Shown piece by piece: positions 38,192 to 47,344 of a stretch of DNA of 64,000 nt. Made by a program: the position numbers and the translations under genes. Numbering within the stretch: position 1 is the first letter of the stretch; every line of letters begins with the position of its first letter. This DNA is from Pseudomonas sp. (lineage in GTDB: Bacteria > Pseudomonadota > Gammaproteobacteria > Pseudomonadales > Pseudomonadaceae). A model generated the notes under the pieces. It was not told the DNA's origin and searched no databases. It saw only the letters and a list, made by a program, of their open reading frames with translations. The stretch is taken from positions 1-64,000 of the forward strand of contig NZ_JAUXXP010000011.1 of assembly GCF_030684895.1 (NCBI RefSeq). The letters run 5' to 3'.

Positions 38192-39279
38192 GCTGGGTTG
38201 GGCGGCTCGTCGGAACCGCTGGCTGGCTCACCGTAAAGATCGGAAAGTTTATAGAAATCATGCAGATGACGCACTAACACCATGATCACTGCCGCCACCG
38301 GCAGGGCCAGAAGGATGCCGGTAAAGCCGAACAGTTGGCCGCCAGCCATGATCGCGAAGATCACGGCAACCGGGTGCAAACCGATACGATCACCCACCAG
38401 CATCGGTGTCAGCAGCATGCCTTCGAGCATTTGCCCGACGATAAAGACTGCGGCGATGGCCACCAGAGGGTAAGGGTCCATGCCGAACTGAAACAGGCCG
38501 GCCGTCAGCGCCGCGCCGATGCCGACCACCACGCCGAGGTACGGCACAATGCTGGCCAAGCCGGCCAGCACGCCGATCAGCAGCCCGAGTTCCAGGCCGA
38601 TCACCATCAGGCCGGTGGCATACATCACACCCAGCGCCAGCATCACCAGTAACTGGCCGCGCAGGAAGGCGCCGAGTACTTCGTGACACTCGCCGAACAG
38701 CTGCACAACCAGGCCTTCACGGCCACGCGGCAGCAGGCTGCGCAGTTTGGCGACCATCAGGTCCCAATCACGCATCAGGTAGAAGCTCACCACCGGAATC
38801 AGCACCAGATTGGCCAGCCAGGCCAGCAGCGCCAGACCTGAAGAGGTGGCCGTAGACAGCAGCATGCCAACGATATCGGTGGTTTTACCCAGTTGCCCGG
38901 ACAATGCGGTTTTCAGTTGATCAAAACGCCAGAAGCCTTCGCTCAAGCCCAGCTTGAGTTGAATCCATGGCAGGGCCTGGTGCTGCGCCCAGTCGAGCAT
39001 CTCTGGGACCAGCTCGTAGAGGCGTACCAGCTGCTTGCCCAGCATGGGCACCAACACCAGTAGCAGGATGGCCATGACCAGGGTAATCAATGCAAAGACC
39101 ACTACCACACCCCAGGTCCGCGACAGCTTCCAGCGTTCCAGGCGGTCGACCAGCGGGTCGCCCATATAGGCCAGCAGCACGCCGATCAGAAATGGCGAAA
39201 GAATCGGCGCCAGCAGGTACAACAGGCCGCACAGCAACAGCGCCCCGACTATCCATATCCAACGATGCGAATCGATCAT
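38188..39279 (-). CDS. AI-2E/PerM-family membrane protein (second copy)
   Basis: A 363-aa polytopic membrane protein, paralogous to the one at 4495-5559. It has about seven helices and the family stretches VPYLGVVVGIGAALTAGL and LHPVAVIFAIMAGGQLFG. The ATG at 39279 (MIDSHRW) is preferred, with GGAG upstream; an ATG seven codons earlier is possible. Translational overlap with hda suggests coexpression. Similar genes sit beside purM and hda in many gamma-proteobacteria. The transported substrate is unknown. Confidence 0.88.
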   Translation of the reverse strand: MIDSHRWIWIVGALLLCGLLYLLAPILSPFLIGVLLAYMGDPLVDRLERWKLSRTWGVVVVFALITLVMAILLLVLVPMLGKQLVRLYELVPEMLDWAQHQALPWIQLKLGLSEGFWRFDQLKTALSGQLGKTTDIVGMLLSTATSSGLALLAWLANLVLIPVVSFYLMRDWDLMVAKLRSLLPRGREGLVVQLFGECHEVLGAFLRGQLLVMLALGVMYATGLMVIGLELGLLIGVLAGLASIVPYLGVVVGIGAALTAGLFQFGMDPYPLVAIAAVFIVGQMLEGMLLTPMLVGDRIGLHPVAVIFAIMAGGQLFGFTGILLALPVAAVIMVLVRHLHDFYKLSDLYGEPASGSDEPPNPA

Positions 39280-39345
39280 GCCCAGCGCTCCATATGCCAA
39301 CGTTTTATCCAGAAAATCCTCAACCCGCGAGGCCCGCTATATAAG

Positions 39346-39373
39346 AAAACCGCAGCTCGGTAGCTGCGGTTTT
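39346..39373 (-). terminator. Terminator downstream of the DUF2066 gene
   Basis: A 12-bp stem including A/T pairs (39346-39357 with 39362-39373) and a 4-nt loop; the minus strand ends in TTTT. It separates the DUF2066 gene from the PerM-like/hda unit. Confidence 0.85.
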
Positions 39374-39404
39374 CAAGTCAGGACACGGGTGCAATCAGCG
39401 CAGT

Positions 39405-40445
39405 CTACCAGCGAAACCTCAGTACATTGTCACGCGGCGCAGCAGGCTCAGCGCCAGGGGCTGGCGGCGTAACCGACTGGCTGGCATCGACCACTGGGGC
39501 TTCTGCCGGCACTTCCTGCAAGCGCGCCAGGCTAAGCTGCGCACGCAACTGCTCGGCATTGGCATTCACGGCAAAGGTCAGCGTGTCACCCTGCACCTTG
39601 CGCAGTTGCGCGGCGAACGGCTCAAGAATGCGCTGCAACTCGGCGTAGCGTGCCAGGTCGACGCCCTGCACTTGCACCGTCAAACCAGTGGCGGTACCGG
39701 CAGCCACAATAAAACGTGGTGCCAGACGCTGGTGGACGGCCAACAGGATGGCATCGGCCAGCGCGGCTTGATCGGCACCCTGCACAGTGCCTTGCTCACG
39801 CTCATCACCCAGCCACAGGCGCCACTCGGCCTGCCACTGGCCGTTTGCTTCGCGCGCCATCACTGCCAGCAGGGCATCGGCGGCATAGCGCTCGGAGGCT
39901 TCACGCAAGGCGGCCGGATCATTCGCGGTAAGATTTTCCGGCACCGCCACCAGTTGCTCGGCCAGATCGGCCAACGGCAGGCGCAGCGGCAAACCACGGT
40001 GCTGCGCGGCCTGATTGAGCGGTGCGGCAGCGGCTTGACCGTCACCGAGCAGACGGCTGCCGTCACTGGCATCACTTAACCACCAGAGCAAGATGCTTGG
40101 GCGATTAGCGCCCCACAGCGCCAGGCCCGCCTGACGCAGGCTGCGCTCGGTGCTCAGTGGATCAAAGTCGACCAGCAACTTGTCACCTTCATAGCCGTAT
40201 TGACTGACGATCTGTTGCGGGTCCTTGCGCAGCGCCACCAGTGCTGGGCTTTGCGCGGCATCGGCCTTGCCGGTCAGGCGCAACACCAGGGTATCCAGCG
40301 CGCGGTTCAGGGCGGCAGCGCGCTCTTCCGGTTGCTGGTTGCTGACCGCTTCGCGGACTTGATACAGATCACTCACCGGCGCGGCCAGGGCCGGCAGGCC
40401 GGACAGTGACAAACAGGCAAGAAGCAGGCGAGCGGTCAAACGCAT
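39405..40445 (-). CDS. DUF2066 exported protein
   Basis: A 346-aa protein with a signal peptide (about 1-21, ending ALA). The mature part is mixed alpha/beta with the family-typical RALDTLVLRLTGKADA and GYEGDKLLVDFDP segments, and ends in a Pro/Ala-rich tail finishing NVLRFRW. Its function is unknown; the PAO1 gene (PA0946) is likewise uncharacterised to my knowledge. It is divergent from purM across a 318-nt gap. Confidence 0.85.
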   Translation of the reverse strand: MRLTARLLLACLSLSGLPALAAPVSDLYQVREAVSNQQPEERAAALNRALDTLVLRLTGKADAAQSPALVALRKDPQQIVSQYGYEGDKLLVDFDPLSTERSLRQAGLALWGANRPSILLWWLSDASDGSRLLGDGQAAAAPLNQAAQHRGLPLRLPLADLAEQLVAVPENLTANDPAALREASERYAADALLAVMAREANGQWQAEWRLWLGDEREQGTVQGADQAALADAILLAVHQRLAPRFIVAAGTATGLTVQVQGVDLARYAELQRILEPFAAQLRKVQGDTLTFAVNANAEQLRAQLSLARLQEVPAEAPVVDASQSVTPPAPGAEPAAPRDNVLRFRW

Positions 40446-40685
40446 GGGTGGATTCTCGACGGGCGGAAAGCGGCGCGTAGGCCAGGTTTAACAACAGTTG
40501 CAGCCAAGCCATGCCATATAAGGCAGGCGGCGCTGGCTCAAGAGTGCGAGTTTAGGTGCTGTTAAGGTGCATTCCCAAGCCCTTTTCAGCCGCAGACTAG
40601 CAACAACAGGCAGATTTCGAGCTTAAACAGCCGCCCCAGTACCCGCAACCATCGCGCCGCCTGGGTGGCCGCTGCCGGGTAAGCC

Positions 40686-40729
40686 TGATAAAATCGCGCG
40701 CCTTCGCAGACCGTCGCCACAAGCGACGG
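40686..40729 (+). promoter_or_regulatory. Possible purM promoter and leader hairpin
   Basis: An extended -10-like TGATAAAAT (40686-40694) precedes a hairpin (40711-40717 with 40723-40729, 5-nt loop) about 35 nt before the purM ATG. No good -35 is seen. The rest of the 318-nt gap 40446-40763 shows no gene or repeat. Confidence 0.35.
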
Positions 40730-40763
40730 TGCCAATCCGAATTTCCCCTAAAGGCCTGGATCT

Positions 40764-41822
40764 ATGAGCAAGCAACCCTCCATCAGCTACAAGGACGCAG
40801 GTGTAGATATCGACGCGGGCGAAGCCCTGGTCGAACGCATCAAAGGCGTGGCCAAGCGCACCGCGCGTCCGGAAGTCATGGGTGGGCTGGGCGGCTTCGG
40901 CGCGCTGTGCGAGATCCCGGCGGGCTACAAACAACCGGTGCTGGTCTCCGGCACTGATGGCGTGGGCACCAAACTGCGCCTGGCACTGAACCTGAACAAG
41001 CACGACAGCATCGGTCAGGACCTGGTCGCCATGTGCGTCAACGACCTGGTGGTGTGTGGCGCCGAGCCGCTGTTCTTCCTCGATTACTACGCCACCGGCA
41101 AGCTCAACGTGAACGTCGCCGCCACCGTAGTCACCGGCATCGGCGCTGGCTGCGAACTGGCTGGCTGCTCCCTGGTTGGCGGTGAAACCGCTGAAATGCC
41201 CGGCATGTACGAAGGCGAAGACTACGACCTGGCCGGCTTCTGCGTCGGTGTAGTGGAAAAAGCCGAAATCATCGACGGCTCGAAAGTCGCCACTGGCGAC
41301 GCACTGATCGCCCTGCCGTCTTCCGGCCCGCACTCCAACGGCTATTCGCTGATCCGTAAGATCATCGAAGTCTCGGGCACCGAGATCGAAACCACCCAGG
41401 TTGACGGCAAGCCGCTGGCCGACCTGCTGATGGCGCCGACCCGTATCTACGTCAAACCCCTGCTCAAGCTGATCAAGGACACTGGCGCAGTCAAAGCCAT
41501 GGCCCACATCACCGGTGGCGGCCTGCTCGACAACATCCCGCGCGTGCTGCCAAAAGGCGCCCAAGCCGTGGTCGACGTGGCCAGCTGGACGCGCCCAGCA
41601 GTCTTCGACTGGCTGCAGGAAAAAGGCAACGTGGATGAGCACGAGATGCACCGCGTCCTCAACTGCGGCGTCGGCATGGTTATCTGCGTGGCGCAGGATC
41701 AAGTCGAGATCACCCTGCAAACGCTGACCGCCGCTGGCGAGCAACCATGGGTGATCGGCCAGATCGGTGCCGCCGCCGAAGGTGCCGCCCAGGTCGTGCT
41801 GAACAACCTGAAACAGCACTAA
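40764..41822 (+). CDS. purM: Phosphoribosylaminoimidazole (AIR) synthetase
   Basis: PurM closes the imidazole ring: FGAM plus ATP gives AIR. This 352-aa ATP-grasp-like enzyme shows family motifs [12 protein letters not shown] (about 6-17), [39 protein letters not shown] and [16 protein letters not shown]. It is followed immediately by purN (TAATG overlap). Confidence 0.98.
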   Translation: MSKQPSISYKDAGVDIDAGEALVERIKGVAKRTARPEVMGGLGGFGALCEIPAGYKQPVLVSGTDGVGTKLRLALNLNKHDSIGQDLVAMCVNDLVVCGAEPLFFLDYYATGKLNVNVAATVVTGIGAGCELAGCSLVGGETAEMPGMYEGEDYDLAGFCVGVVEKAEIIDGSKVATGDALIALPSSGPHSNGYSLIRKIIEVSGTEIETTQVDGKPLADLLMAPTRIYVKPLLKLIKDTGAVKAMAHITGGGLLDNIPRVLPKGAQAVVDVASWTRPAVFDWLQEKGNVDEHEMHRVLNCGVGMVICVAQDQVEITLQTLTAAGEQPWVIGQIGAAAEGAAQVVLNNLKQH

Positions 41823-42484
41823 TGTCGGCACCGATGCCAACAGACTGCAATGTGGTGGTGCTGATCTCCGGCTCCGGCAGCAACCTGCAGGCGCTGATCG
41901 ACAGCATCGCCCATGACGGTAATCCGGCACGCATCAGCGCGGTGATTTCCAACCGCGCCGATGCCTACGGCCTGCAGCGCGCCAAACAGGCCGGCATCGC
42001 CACCGCCGTGCTCGACCACAAGCAATTCGACGGCCGCGAAGCCTTCGATGCCGCGCTGGTCGAGGCCATTGATGCGTTTAATCCGCAGCTGGTGGTGCTG
42101 GCCGGTTTTATGCGCATCCTCACGCCCGGCTTCGTTCGTCATTACACCGGCCGCCTGCTGAATATCCACCCCTCGCTGCTGCCAAAATACAAAGGCCTGC
42201 ACACCCACCAGCGGGCGCTGGACGCCGGTGACAGCGAACATGGCTGCAGCGTGCACTTTGTCAGCGAGGAACTCGATGGCGGACCACTGGTCGTACAGGC
42301 AGTGGTACCGGTACAGTCGGATGACTCGCCGAGCAGCCTGGCGCAGCGCGTGCACGAGCAGGAACACGTGATTTACCCGCTGGCCGTAGGCTGGTTTGCC
42401 GCAGGCCGTTTGCAGCTGACAGCGCACGGGGCCATGTTGGACGAGCACCTGTTACCGAGTACCGGACACCTTATTCGAACTTAG
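41822..42484 (+). CDS. purN: Phosphoribosylglycinamide formyltransferase
   Basis: PurN formylates GAR using 10-formyl-THF. The 220-aa enzyme has the phosphate loop SGSGSNLQAL (about 16-25) and catalytic residues Asn114 and His116 (LNIHPSLLPKYKG) and Asp152 (SEELDGG). The ATG shares one base with the purM stop codon, so translation is coupled. Confidence 0.97.
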   Translation: MSAPMPTDCNVVVLISGSGSNLQALIDSIAHDGNPARISAVISNRADAYGLQRAKQAGIATAVLDHKQFDGREAFDAALVEAIDAFNPQLVVLAGFMRILTPGFVRHYTGRLLNIHPSLLPKYKGLHTHQRALDAGDSEHGCSVHFVSEELDGGPLVVQAVVPVQSDDSPSSLAQRVHEQEHVIYPLAVGWFAAGRLQLTAHGAMLDEHLLPSTGHLIRT

Positions 42485-42492
42485 GAGACACC

Positions 42493-43209
42493 ATGGGTCG
42501 CGCCTTACTGTTCGCACTAACGCTTCTGAGCTTGCCGGCATTGGCCGTCGAGCTGAAACCTTTCTCTGCCAGCTACACCGCCGACTGGAAGCAACTACCG
42601 GTCAGCGGCAGCGCCGCACGTAGCCTTGAAGCCCTGGATAACGGGGTGTGGAAGCTGAATTTCGAAGCCTCGATGCTGGTCGCCAGCCTGACCGAACAAA
42701 GCACCCTGCGCGTCGACAAGGACGTTTTCCTGCCGCAAACCTACCTGTACGAACGAAATGGCCTGGGCAAAGGCAAGAAGGTCGAGCATGACTTCGACTG
42801 GAGCGCCAAGCAGGTAATCGGCAGTGACCGCGACACTCCAGTGCGCCTACCACTGAACCGTGGCCTGCTGGACAAATCGACCTACCAATTGGCCCTGCAG
42901 TACGATGTAGCCGCCGGCACCAAGAGCATGAGCTACCAGGTGGTCGATGGCGATGAAGTGGAAACCTACGACTTCCGCGTACTCGGCGAAGAAGTGGTAC
43001 GCACCAAGGCCGGCCTGATCGATGCGATCAAGGTCGAACGCGTGCGCGACCCGACGCAAAGCAGCCGCAAGACCATCCTCTGGTTCGCCAAGGATTGGCA
43101 ATTCCTGCTGGTGCGCCTGCATCAGGTCGAGAAAGACGGCAAGGAATACCAGATCATGCTCAAGGAAGGCACAGTTGATGGTAAGCCGGTCGAAGGCCGC
43201 CGCGACTGA
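42493..43209 (+). CDS. DUF3108 exported protein
   Basis: A 238-aa protein with a signal peptide (about 1-18, ending ALA). The mature part is beta-rich (FSASYTADWKQLPVSGSAARSL, repeated strand pattern to about residue 225) and fits the DUF3108 family found after purN in pseudomonads. Function unknown; a periplasmic or outer-membrane-facing lipid-binding-like fold is only a guess. It starts 8 nt after purN and ends at a strong terminator. Confidence 0.85.
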   Translation: MGRALLFALTLLSLPALAVELKPFSASYTADWKQLPVSGSAARSLEALDNGVWKLNFEASMLVASLTEQSTLRVDKDVFLPQTYLYERNGLGKGKKVEHDFDWSAKQVIGSDRDTPVRLPLNRGLLDKSTYQLALQYDVAAGTKSMSYQVVDGDEVETYDFRVLGEEVVRTKAGLIDAIKVERVRDPTQSSRKTILWFAKDWQFLLVRLHQVEKDGKEYQIMLKEGTVDGKPVEGRRD

Positions 43210-43224
43210 GCGCACACCGGGTAC

Positions 43225-43253
43225 AAAAAACCGAGCCAGTGGCTCGGTTTTTT
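43225..43253 (+). terminator. Terminator of purM-purN-DUF3108
   Basis: A 7-bp GC stem (43231-43237 with 43241-43247) extended by six A/T pairs, a 3-nt loop and six T's. Confidence 0.93.
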
Positions 43254-43281
43254 ATGGCCGGTGATGCGGAGAGAGGCAGTG

Positions 43282-43347
43282 TGTAGCCTGCGCCAACGCA
43301 ATCCGGGAAACCTTACCCCGGATTACGCCTAGGCTTATCCGGGCTAC
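43282..43347. repeat. Degenerate GTAGCC...GGCTAC palindromic element
   Basis: The ends GTAGCC (43282) and GGGCTAC (to 43347) are inverted. An inner hairpin pairs ATCCGGG (43301-43307) with CCCGGAT (43317-43323). It looks like a worn relative of the element at 44900-44961. Confidence 0.6.
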
Positions 43348-43374
43348 CAATGGGTGTTTAAGCGGCGTCCGCCG

Positions 43375-43914
43375 TCACCACATCAGATCATCCGGCACCT
43401 GATAAGCCGCGTACGGATCATCGGCATCCGGGGCTTCGGTTGGGGTATTGAGCAGCACCACACGCTGGGCGTCGCGCTCCTGAATCTTCAGCGCCGCTTC
43501 GCGCGGGATCACTTCGTAGCCGCCGCCGTGGCGAACGATGGCCAGCGATCCGCTGCTGAGCTTGTTGCGCATCAGGCTGTTAACCGACAGGCGCTTAACC
43601 TTCTTGTCGTCGACGAAGTTGTAGTAATCCTCGGTGGTCAGTTTGGGCAGGCGCGATATCTCGATCAGCTGCTTGATCTGCGCGGCACGGGCCTTTTGCT
43701 CGATCTTTTCCTGCTGCTGACGGTTCAGTTCCTGATCGCGCGCGGCCTTCTCGGCCATGGCCTGCTGAGCAGCGAGCTTTTGCGATTCGTCCTTCTCGAC
43801 CTGACCTTTATGCACCAGGCGCTGCTGTTTCTGCTGCTGTTTGCCGGCCTGCTTGGCCTGCTTTTCGTTGACCAGCCCGGCTTTAAGCAACTGATCGCGT
43901 AGTGAGAGAGCCAT
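43375..43914 (-). CDS. DUF2058 protein (YaiL-like)
   Basis: A 179-aa cytoplasmic protein. The N-terminal 85 residues are a Lys/Gln-rich coiled coil (MALSLRDQLLKAGLVNEKQA onward). The globular C-terminal part (about 85-160) contains the family signature YYNFVDDKKVKRLSVN and LAIVRHGGGYEVIPR. It matches the DUF2058 (YaiL) family, sometimes annotated as nucleoprotein/polynucleotide-associated. The function is not established. Confidence 0.87.
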   Translation of the reverse strand: MALSLRDQLLKAGLVNEKQAKQAGKQQQKQQRLVHKGQVEKDESQKLAAQQAMAEKAARDQELNRQQQEKIEQKARAAQIKQLIEISRLPKLTTEDYYNFVDDKKVKRLSVNSLMRNKLSSGSLAIVRHGGGYEVIPREAALKIQERDAQRVVLLNTPTEAPDADDPYAAYQVPDDLMW

Positions 43915-43977
43915 AACCTACCTTTCCAACCTTCAATATTAAGTGGGCGTACCCAACGCAATCGTGACGCGTTATTC

Positions 43978-44049
43978 GTAGGGTGGATGACGCTTCACCA
44001 TCCACCGTGTCCTTGCCAGTGGTGGATGAAAGAAGGCCATCCACCCTAC
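43978..44049. repeat. GTAGGGTGGATG palindromic element
   Basis: A perfect 12-bp inverted repeat at the ends (43978-43989 with 44038-44049), containing two further copies of the TGGATG/CATCCA motif inside. It lies just past the mazG stop and before the DUF2058 gene, in a REP/MITE-like setting, and may also act as a transcript end. Confidence 0.8.
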
Positions 44050-44053
44050 AGAC

Positions 44054-44884
44054 TCAACAACTCGGGGTCTGCTTTTCCAGCTTCTTCGCTTCGCCCCAGA
44101 GCGCGTCCAACTCATCCAGGTGGCAATCTTCCATGTTGCGTCCCGCTTCGCGCAATGCCTGCTCGATAAAACGAAAGCGCCGTTCAAACTTGCCATTGGC
44201 CGCGCGCAAGGCAGTTTCCGGATCAACTTTCAGATGCCGCGCCAGGTTGCTGACCACAAACAGCAGATCACCGATCTCCTCGCTAATCGCCTCGGGGTCG
44301 TTCTCGCTCATGGCTTCGAGCACTTCATCCAGCTCTTCGCGCACCTTGTCGACCACCGGTAAAGCCTCGGGCCAGTCGAAACCAACCTGGGCGGCGCGCT
44401 TCTGCAATTTGATCGCCCGGCTGAGCGACGGCAGCGCTGTGGGCACATCGTCGAGCAGTGAGAGTTGCTCAGGGGCTGCTGCCTTTTCGGCACGCTCTTC
44501 GGCCTTGATCTGTTCCCAGCGCTGTTTGACCGCCGCCTCTTCCAACTTGGCCACGTCCACGGCGCCATACAGATCGCCATCAGGGAAGACATGGGGATGG
44601 CGACGAATCAATTTGCTGGTGATGCCATCGACCACCTGAGCAAACTCGAAGCGCCCCTCTTCGCGCGCCAGCTGGCTGTAATACACCACCTGAAACAGCA
44701 GGTCGCCCAGCTCACCGGGCAGATGATCGAAGTCGCCGCGCTCGATGGCATCGGCCACCTCGTACGCCTCTTCGATCGTATGCGGCACGATCGTCGCGTA
44801 ACTCTGCTTGAGGTCCCACGGGCAGCCGTGCTGCGGGTCGCGCAGGCGGGCCATCAGGTGCAGCAGATCGTCGAGTTGGTACAT
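44054..44884 (-). CDS. mazG: Nucleoside triphosphate pyrophosphohydrolase MazG
   Basis: A house-cleaning NTP pyrophosphatase that in E. coli also lowers ppGpp-linked death under starvation. The 276-aa protein has two MazG domains. The N-terminal one has CPWDLKQSYATIVPHTIEEAYEVADAI and GELGDLLFQVVYYSQ. The C-terminal one has VREELDEVLEA and EEIGDLLFVVSNLARHL, with the metal-binding EExxE/ExxD pattern. It follows relA, as in E. coli and PAO1. Confidence 0.95.
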   Translation of the reverse strand: MYQLDDLLHLMARLRDPQHGCPWDLKQSYATIVPHTIEEAYEVADAIERGDFDHLPGELGDLLFQVVYYSQLAREEGRFEFAQVVDGITSKLIRRHPHVFPDGDLYGAVDVAKLEEAAVKQRWEQIKAEERAEKAAAPEQLSLLDDVPTALPSLSRAIKLQKRAAQVGFDWPEALPVVDKVREELDEVLEAMSENDPEAISEEIGDLLFVVSNLARHLKVDPETALRAANGKFERRFRFIEQALREAGRNMEDCHLDELDALWGEAKKLEKQTPSC

Positions 44885-44899
44885 AGAGTTCCTTCGTAA

Positions 44900-44961
44900 C
44901 GTAGCCCGGATGCAATCCGGGAATGCCTGAACGCAATTCCCCGGATTGCATCCGGGCTACG
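44900..44961. repeat. GTAGCCCGGATGCAATCCGGG palindromic element
   Basis: A nearly perfect long palindrome. The left arm from 44900 reads CGTAGCCCGGATGCAATCC and its inverse ends at 44961, with a short asymmetric centre. It lies in the 87-nt gap between relA and mazG. Elements of this look recur in intergenic DNA of many gamma-proteobacteria. Confidence 0.85.
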
Positions 44962-44971
44962 GTCTTGAGAC

Positions 44972-47215
44972 TTAACTGACTCGGTGGCGACGCGCCTCAA
45001 TAATATTGGGCAGCTGGGAAATACGCCCCAACAAACGCCCAAGCGCATCGAGCCCAGGAATTTCCACGGTGATCGACATGGACGCGGTGTTGTCGTCCTT
45101 GTTCGAGCGGGTGTTCACCGCCAGCACATTGAGCCGCTCGTTGAGCAGCACCTGGGTCACGTCACGCAGCAGACCGGAGCGGTCGTAGGCCTTGATGACG
45201 ATTTCCACCGGGTAGGTCTGCACCGGCACCGGCCCCCAGTTGACCTGGATAATCCGCTCCGGCTCGCGCCCAGCCAGTTGCAGCACCGAGGCGCAGTCCT
45301 GACGGTGGATGCTCACGCCACGGCCCTGGGTGATATAGCCAACAATCGGGTCGCCCGGCAGCGGCTGGCAACAGCCGGCCATCTGTGTCAGCAGGTTGCC
45401 GACACCCTGAATCTGGATATCGCCGCGCTTGCCCGGCTTGAAGCCCAACGCCTTGCGTGGAATCAGCTCGAGCTGCTCGTTGACCCGATCCGGCTCGACC
45501 AGTTGCTGGGCCAGGTTGACCAGCTGCGCCAGGCGCAAATCGCCCGCACCAAGGGAGGCGAACAGATCCTCGCTGGTTTTCAGGTTGGCCTTCTCGGCCA
45601 GTTTGTCGAAGTCCACATGCGGCAGTGCCAGGCGCTGCAGCTCGCGCTCCAGCTGCACCTTGCCGGCGGCGACGTTCTGGTCGCGGTCCTGCAGTTTGAA
45701 CCAGTGAACGATCTTTGCCCGCGCCCGGCTGGTGGTGACGTAGCCGAGGTTGGAGTTCAGCCAGTCGCGGCTCGGCGTGCCGTGCTTGCTGGTGATGATC
45801 TCCACCTGTTCGCCAGTCTGCAGGCTGTAGTTGAGCGGCACGATGCGCCCGTTGATCTTCGCGCCACGGCAGTTGTGGCCAATCTCGGTGTGCACGCGGT
45901 AGGCAAAATCCAGCGGCGTCGCGCCCTTGGGCAGGTCGATGGCGTGACCGTCCGGGGTAAACACATAGACCCGGTCCGGCTCGATATCCACGCGCAGCTG
46001 CTCGGCCAGGCCGCCGATGTCACCCAGCTCCTCATGCCATTCGAGCACCTGACGCAGCCAGGAAATTTTCTCTTCGTAATGGTTGGAGCTGGCTTTGACG
46101 TCAGTGCCCTTGTAGCGCCAGTGCGCGCACACGCCCAGCTCGGCTTCTTCGTGCATGGCCTGGGTGCGGATCTGCACTTCCAGCACCTTGCCTTCCGGGC
46201 CGAGCACAGCGGTGTGCAGCGAGCGGTAGCCGTTTTCCTTGGGGTTGGCGATGTAATCGTCAAACTCCTTGGGAATGTGCCGCCACAGGGTGTGCACAAT
46301 ACCCAGGGCGGTGTAGCAATCGCGCACTTCCGGCACCAGCACGCGCACCGCGCGCACGTCGTAGATCTGGCTGAACTGCAGACCCTTGCGCTGCATTTTG
46401 CGCCAGATCGAATAGATGTGTTTGGCCCGCCCGCTGATGTCGGCTTTGACCCCAGTGGCCTCAAGCTCGGTGCGCAACTGGCCCATCACTTCATTGATGT
46501 AGTGCTCGCGGTCCAGGCGGCGCTCGTGCAGCAGCTTGGCGATCTGCTTGTACTGCTCGGGCTCCAGGTAGCGGAAAGACAGGTCTTCCAACTCCCACTT
46601 GATATGGCCGATGCCCAGGCGATGGGCCAGCGGTGCATAGATATCGAACACTTCGCGGGCTACGCGCTGACGTTTCTCGTCATCGGCTTCTTTCACCGCT
46701 CGGATAGCGCAGGTGCGCTCGGCCAGCTTGATCAGCGCCACGCGCACATCATCAACCATGGCCACGAGCATCTTGCGCAGGTTTTCCACCTGCGCCTGCG
46801 AGCCGAGCACCAGGGAATCACGCGGGTTCATCGATGCGCTGATTGCCGCCATGCGCAGCACGCCTTCCACCAGTTTGGCCACCACCGGACCGAAACGCTG
46901 ATGCACCAGCGCTAACGGCACCTTGCCCTCGCGCACGCAACGGTAGATTACGGCGGCGACCAGGGAGTCCTGATCGAGCTTGAGGTCGGCGAGAATTTCG
47001 GCGATTTCAAGCCCTGCGCGAAAACTCGACGCGCCCTCGGTCCACAGATTCTTCGCGGCATTGGCCTGTTGCTCGGCCTCGCGGGCAAACTCGCAGGCCT
47101 CGCGCAGGGCTTCGCGATCCAGCGCCGGATCGACACTCAGCACATGCCCGAGCCAGGCTTCAAGGTTGATGCTGCCGTCGTCATTGATCGGCTGATGCGC
47201 TCTGACCTGAACCAT
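44972..47215 (-). CDS. relA: (p)ppGpp synthetase RelA
   Basis: The ribosome-associated alarmone synthetase of the stringent response. The 747-aa protein has an N-terminal pseudo-hydrolase domain (about 25-190) lacking the intact HD metal motif, as in RelA rather than SpoT. The synthetase domain (about 235-400) contains RAKHIYSIWRKMQRK, YDVRAVRVLV and PKENGYRSLHTAV. TGS (about 405-470), helical/zinc-finger-like (CCQPLPGD) and C-terminal ACT domains (about 665-747) follow. The ATG at 47215 (MVQVRAHQP) has GGGAAGG upstream; 12 earlier in-frame codons are rejected. Confidence 0.97.
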   Translation of the reverse strand: MVQVRAHQPINDDGSINLEAWLGHVLSVDPALDREALREACEFAREAEQQANAAKNLWTEGASSFRAGLEIAEILADLKLDQDSLVAAVIYRCVREGKVPLALVHQRFGPVVAKLVEGVLRMAAISASMNPRDSLVLGSQAQVENLRKMLVAMVDDVRVALIKLAERTCAIRAVKEADDEKRQRVAREVFDIYAPLAHRLGIGHIKWELEDLSFRYLEPEQYKQIAKLLHERRLDREHYINEVMGQLRTELEATGVKADISGRAKHIYSIWRKMQRKGLQFSQIYDVRAVRVLVPEVRDCYTALGIVHTLWRHIPKEFDDYIANPKENGYRSLHTAVLGPEGKVLEVQIRTQAMHEEAELGVCAHWRYKGTDVKASSNHYEEKISWLRQVLEWHEELGDIGGLAEQLRVDIEPDRVYVFTPDGHAIDLPKGATPLDFAYRVHTEIGHNCRGAKINGRIVPLNYSLQTGEQVEIITSKHGTPSRDWLNSNLGYVTTSRARAKIVHWFKLQDRDQNVAAGKVQLERELQRLALPHVDFDKLAEKANLKTSEDLFASLGAGDLRLAQLVNLAQQLVEPDRVNEQLELIPRKALGFKPGKRGDIQIQGVGNLLTQMAGCCQPLPGDPIVGYITQGRGVSIHRQDCASVLQLAGREPERIIQVNWGPVPVQTYPVEIVIKAYDRSGLLRDVTQVLLNERLNVLAVNTRSNKDDNTASMSITVEIPGLDALGRLLGRISQLPNIIEARRHRVS

Positions 47216-47344
47216 CTTGCTTACCTTCCCTACGGTGCGCGGCATGCACACCGAACAGTCGCCGCCTTCTATGAGGTGGTCGGTTTAACCACTTAAGGCG
47301 CGATCCCTGCGCGCCCCTGCAGCGCCGGGATACGGCGCTTCTAT

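Noticed and set aside
40623-41930. 435-codon minus-strand frame opposite purM
   Set aside because: Antisense shadow of purM; composition unlike a protein and it crosses the purM-purN junction.
44984-46915. 643-codon open frame on the plus strand opposite relA
   Set aside because: It mirrors relA in a high-GC genome, has His/Gln/Arg-biased composition and no recognisable domain; relA on the other strand is certain.
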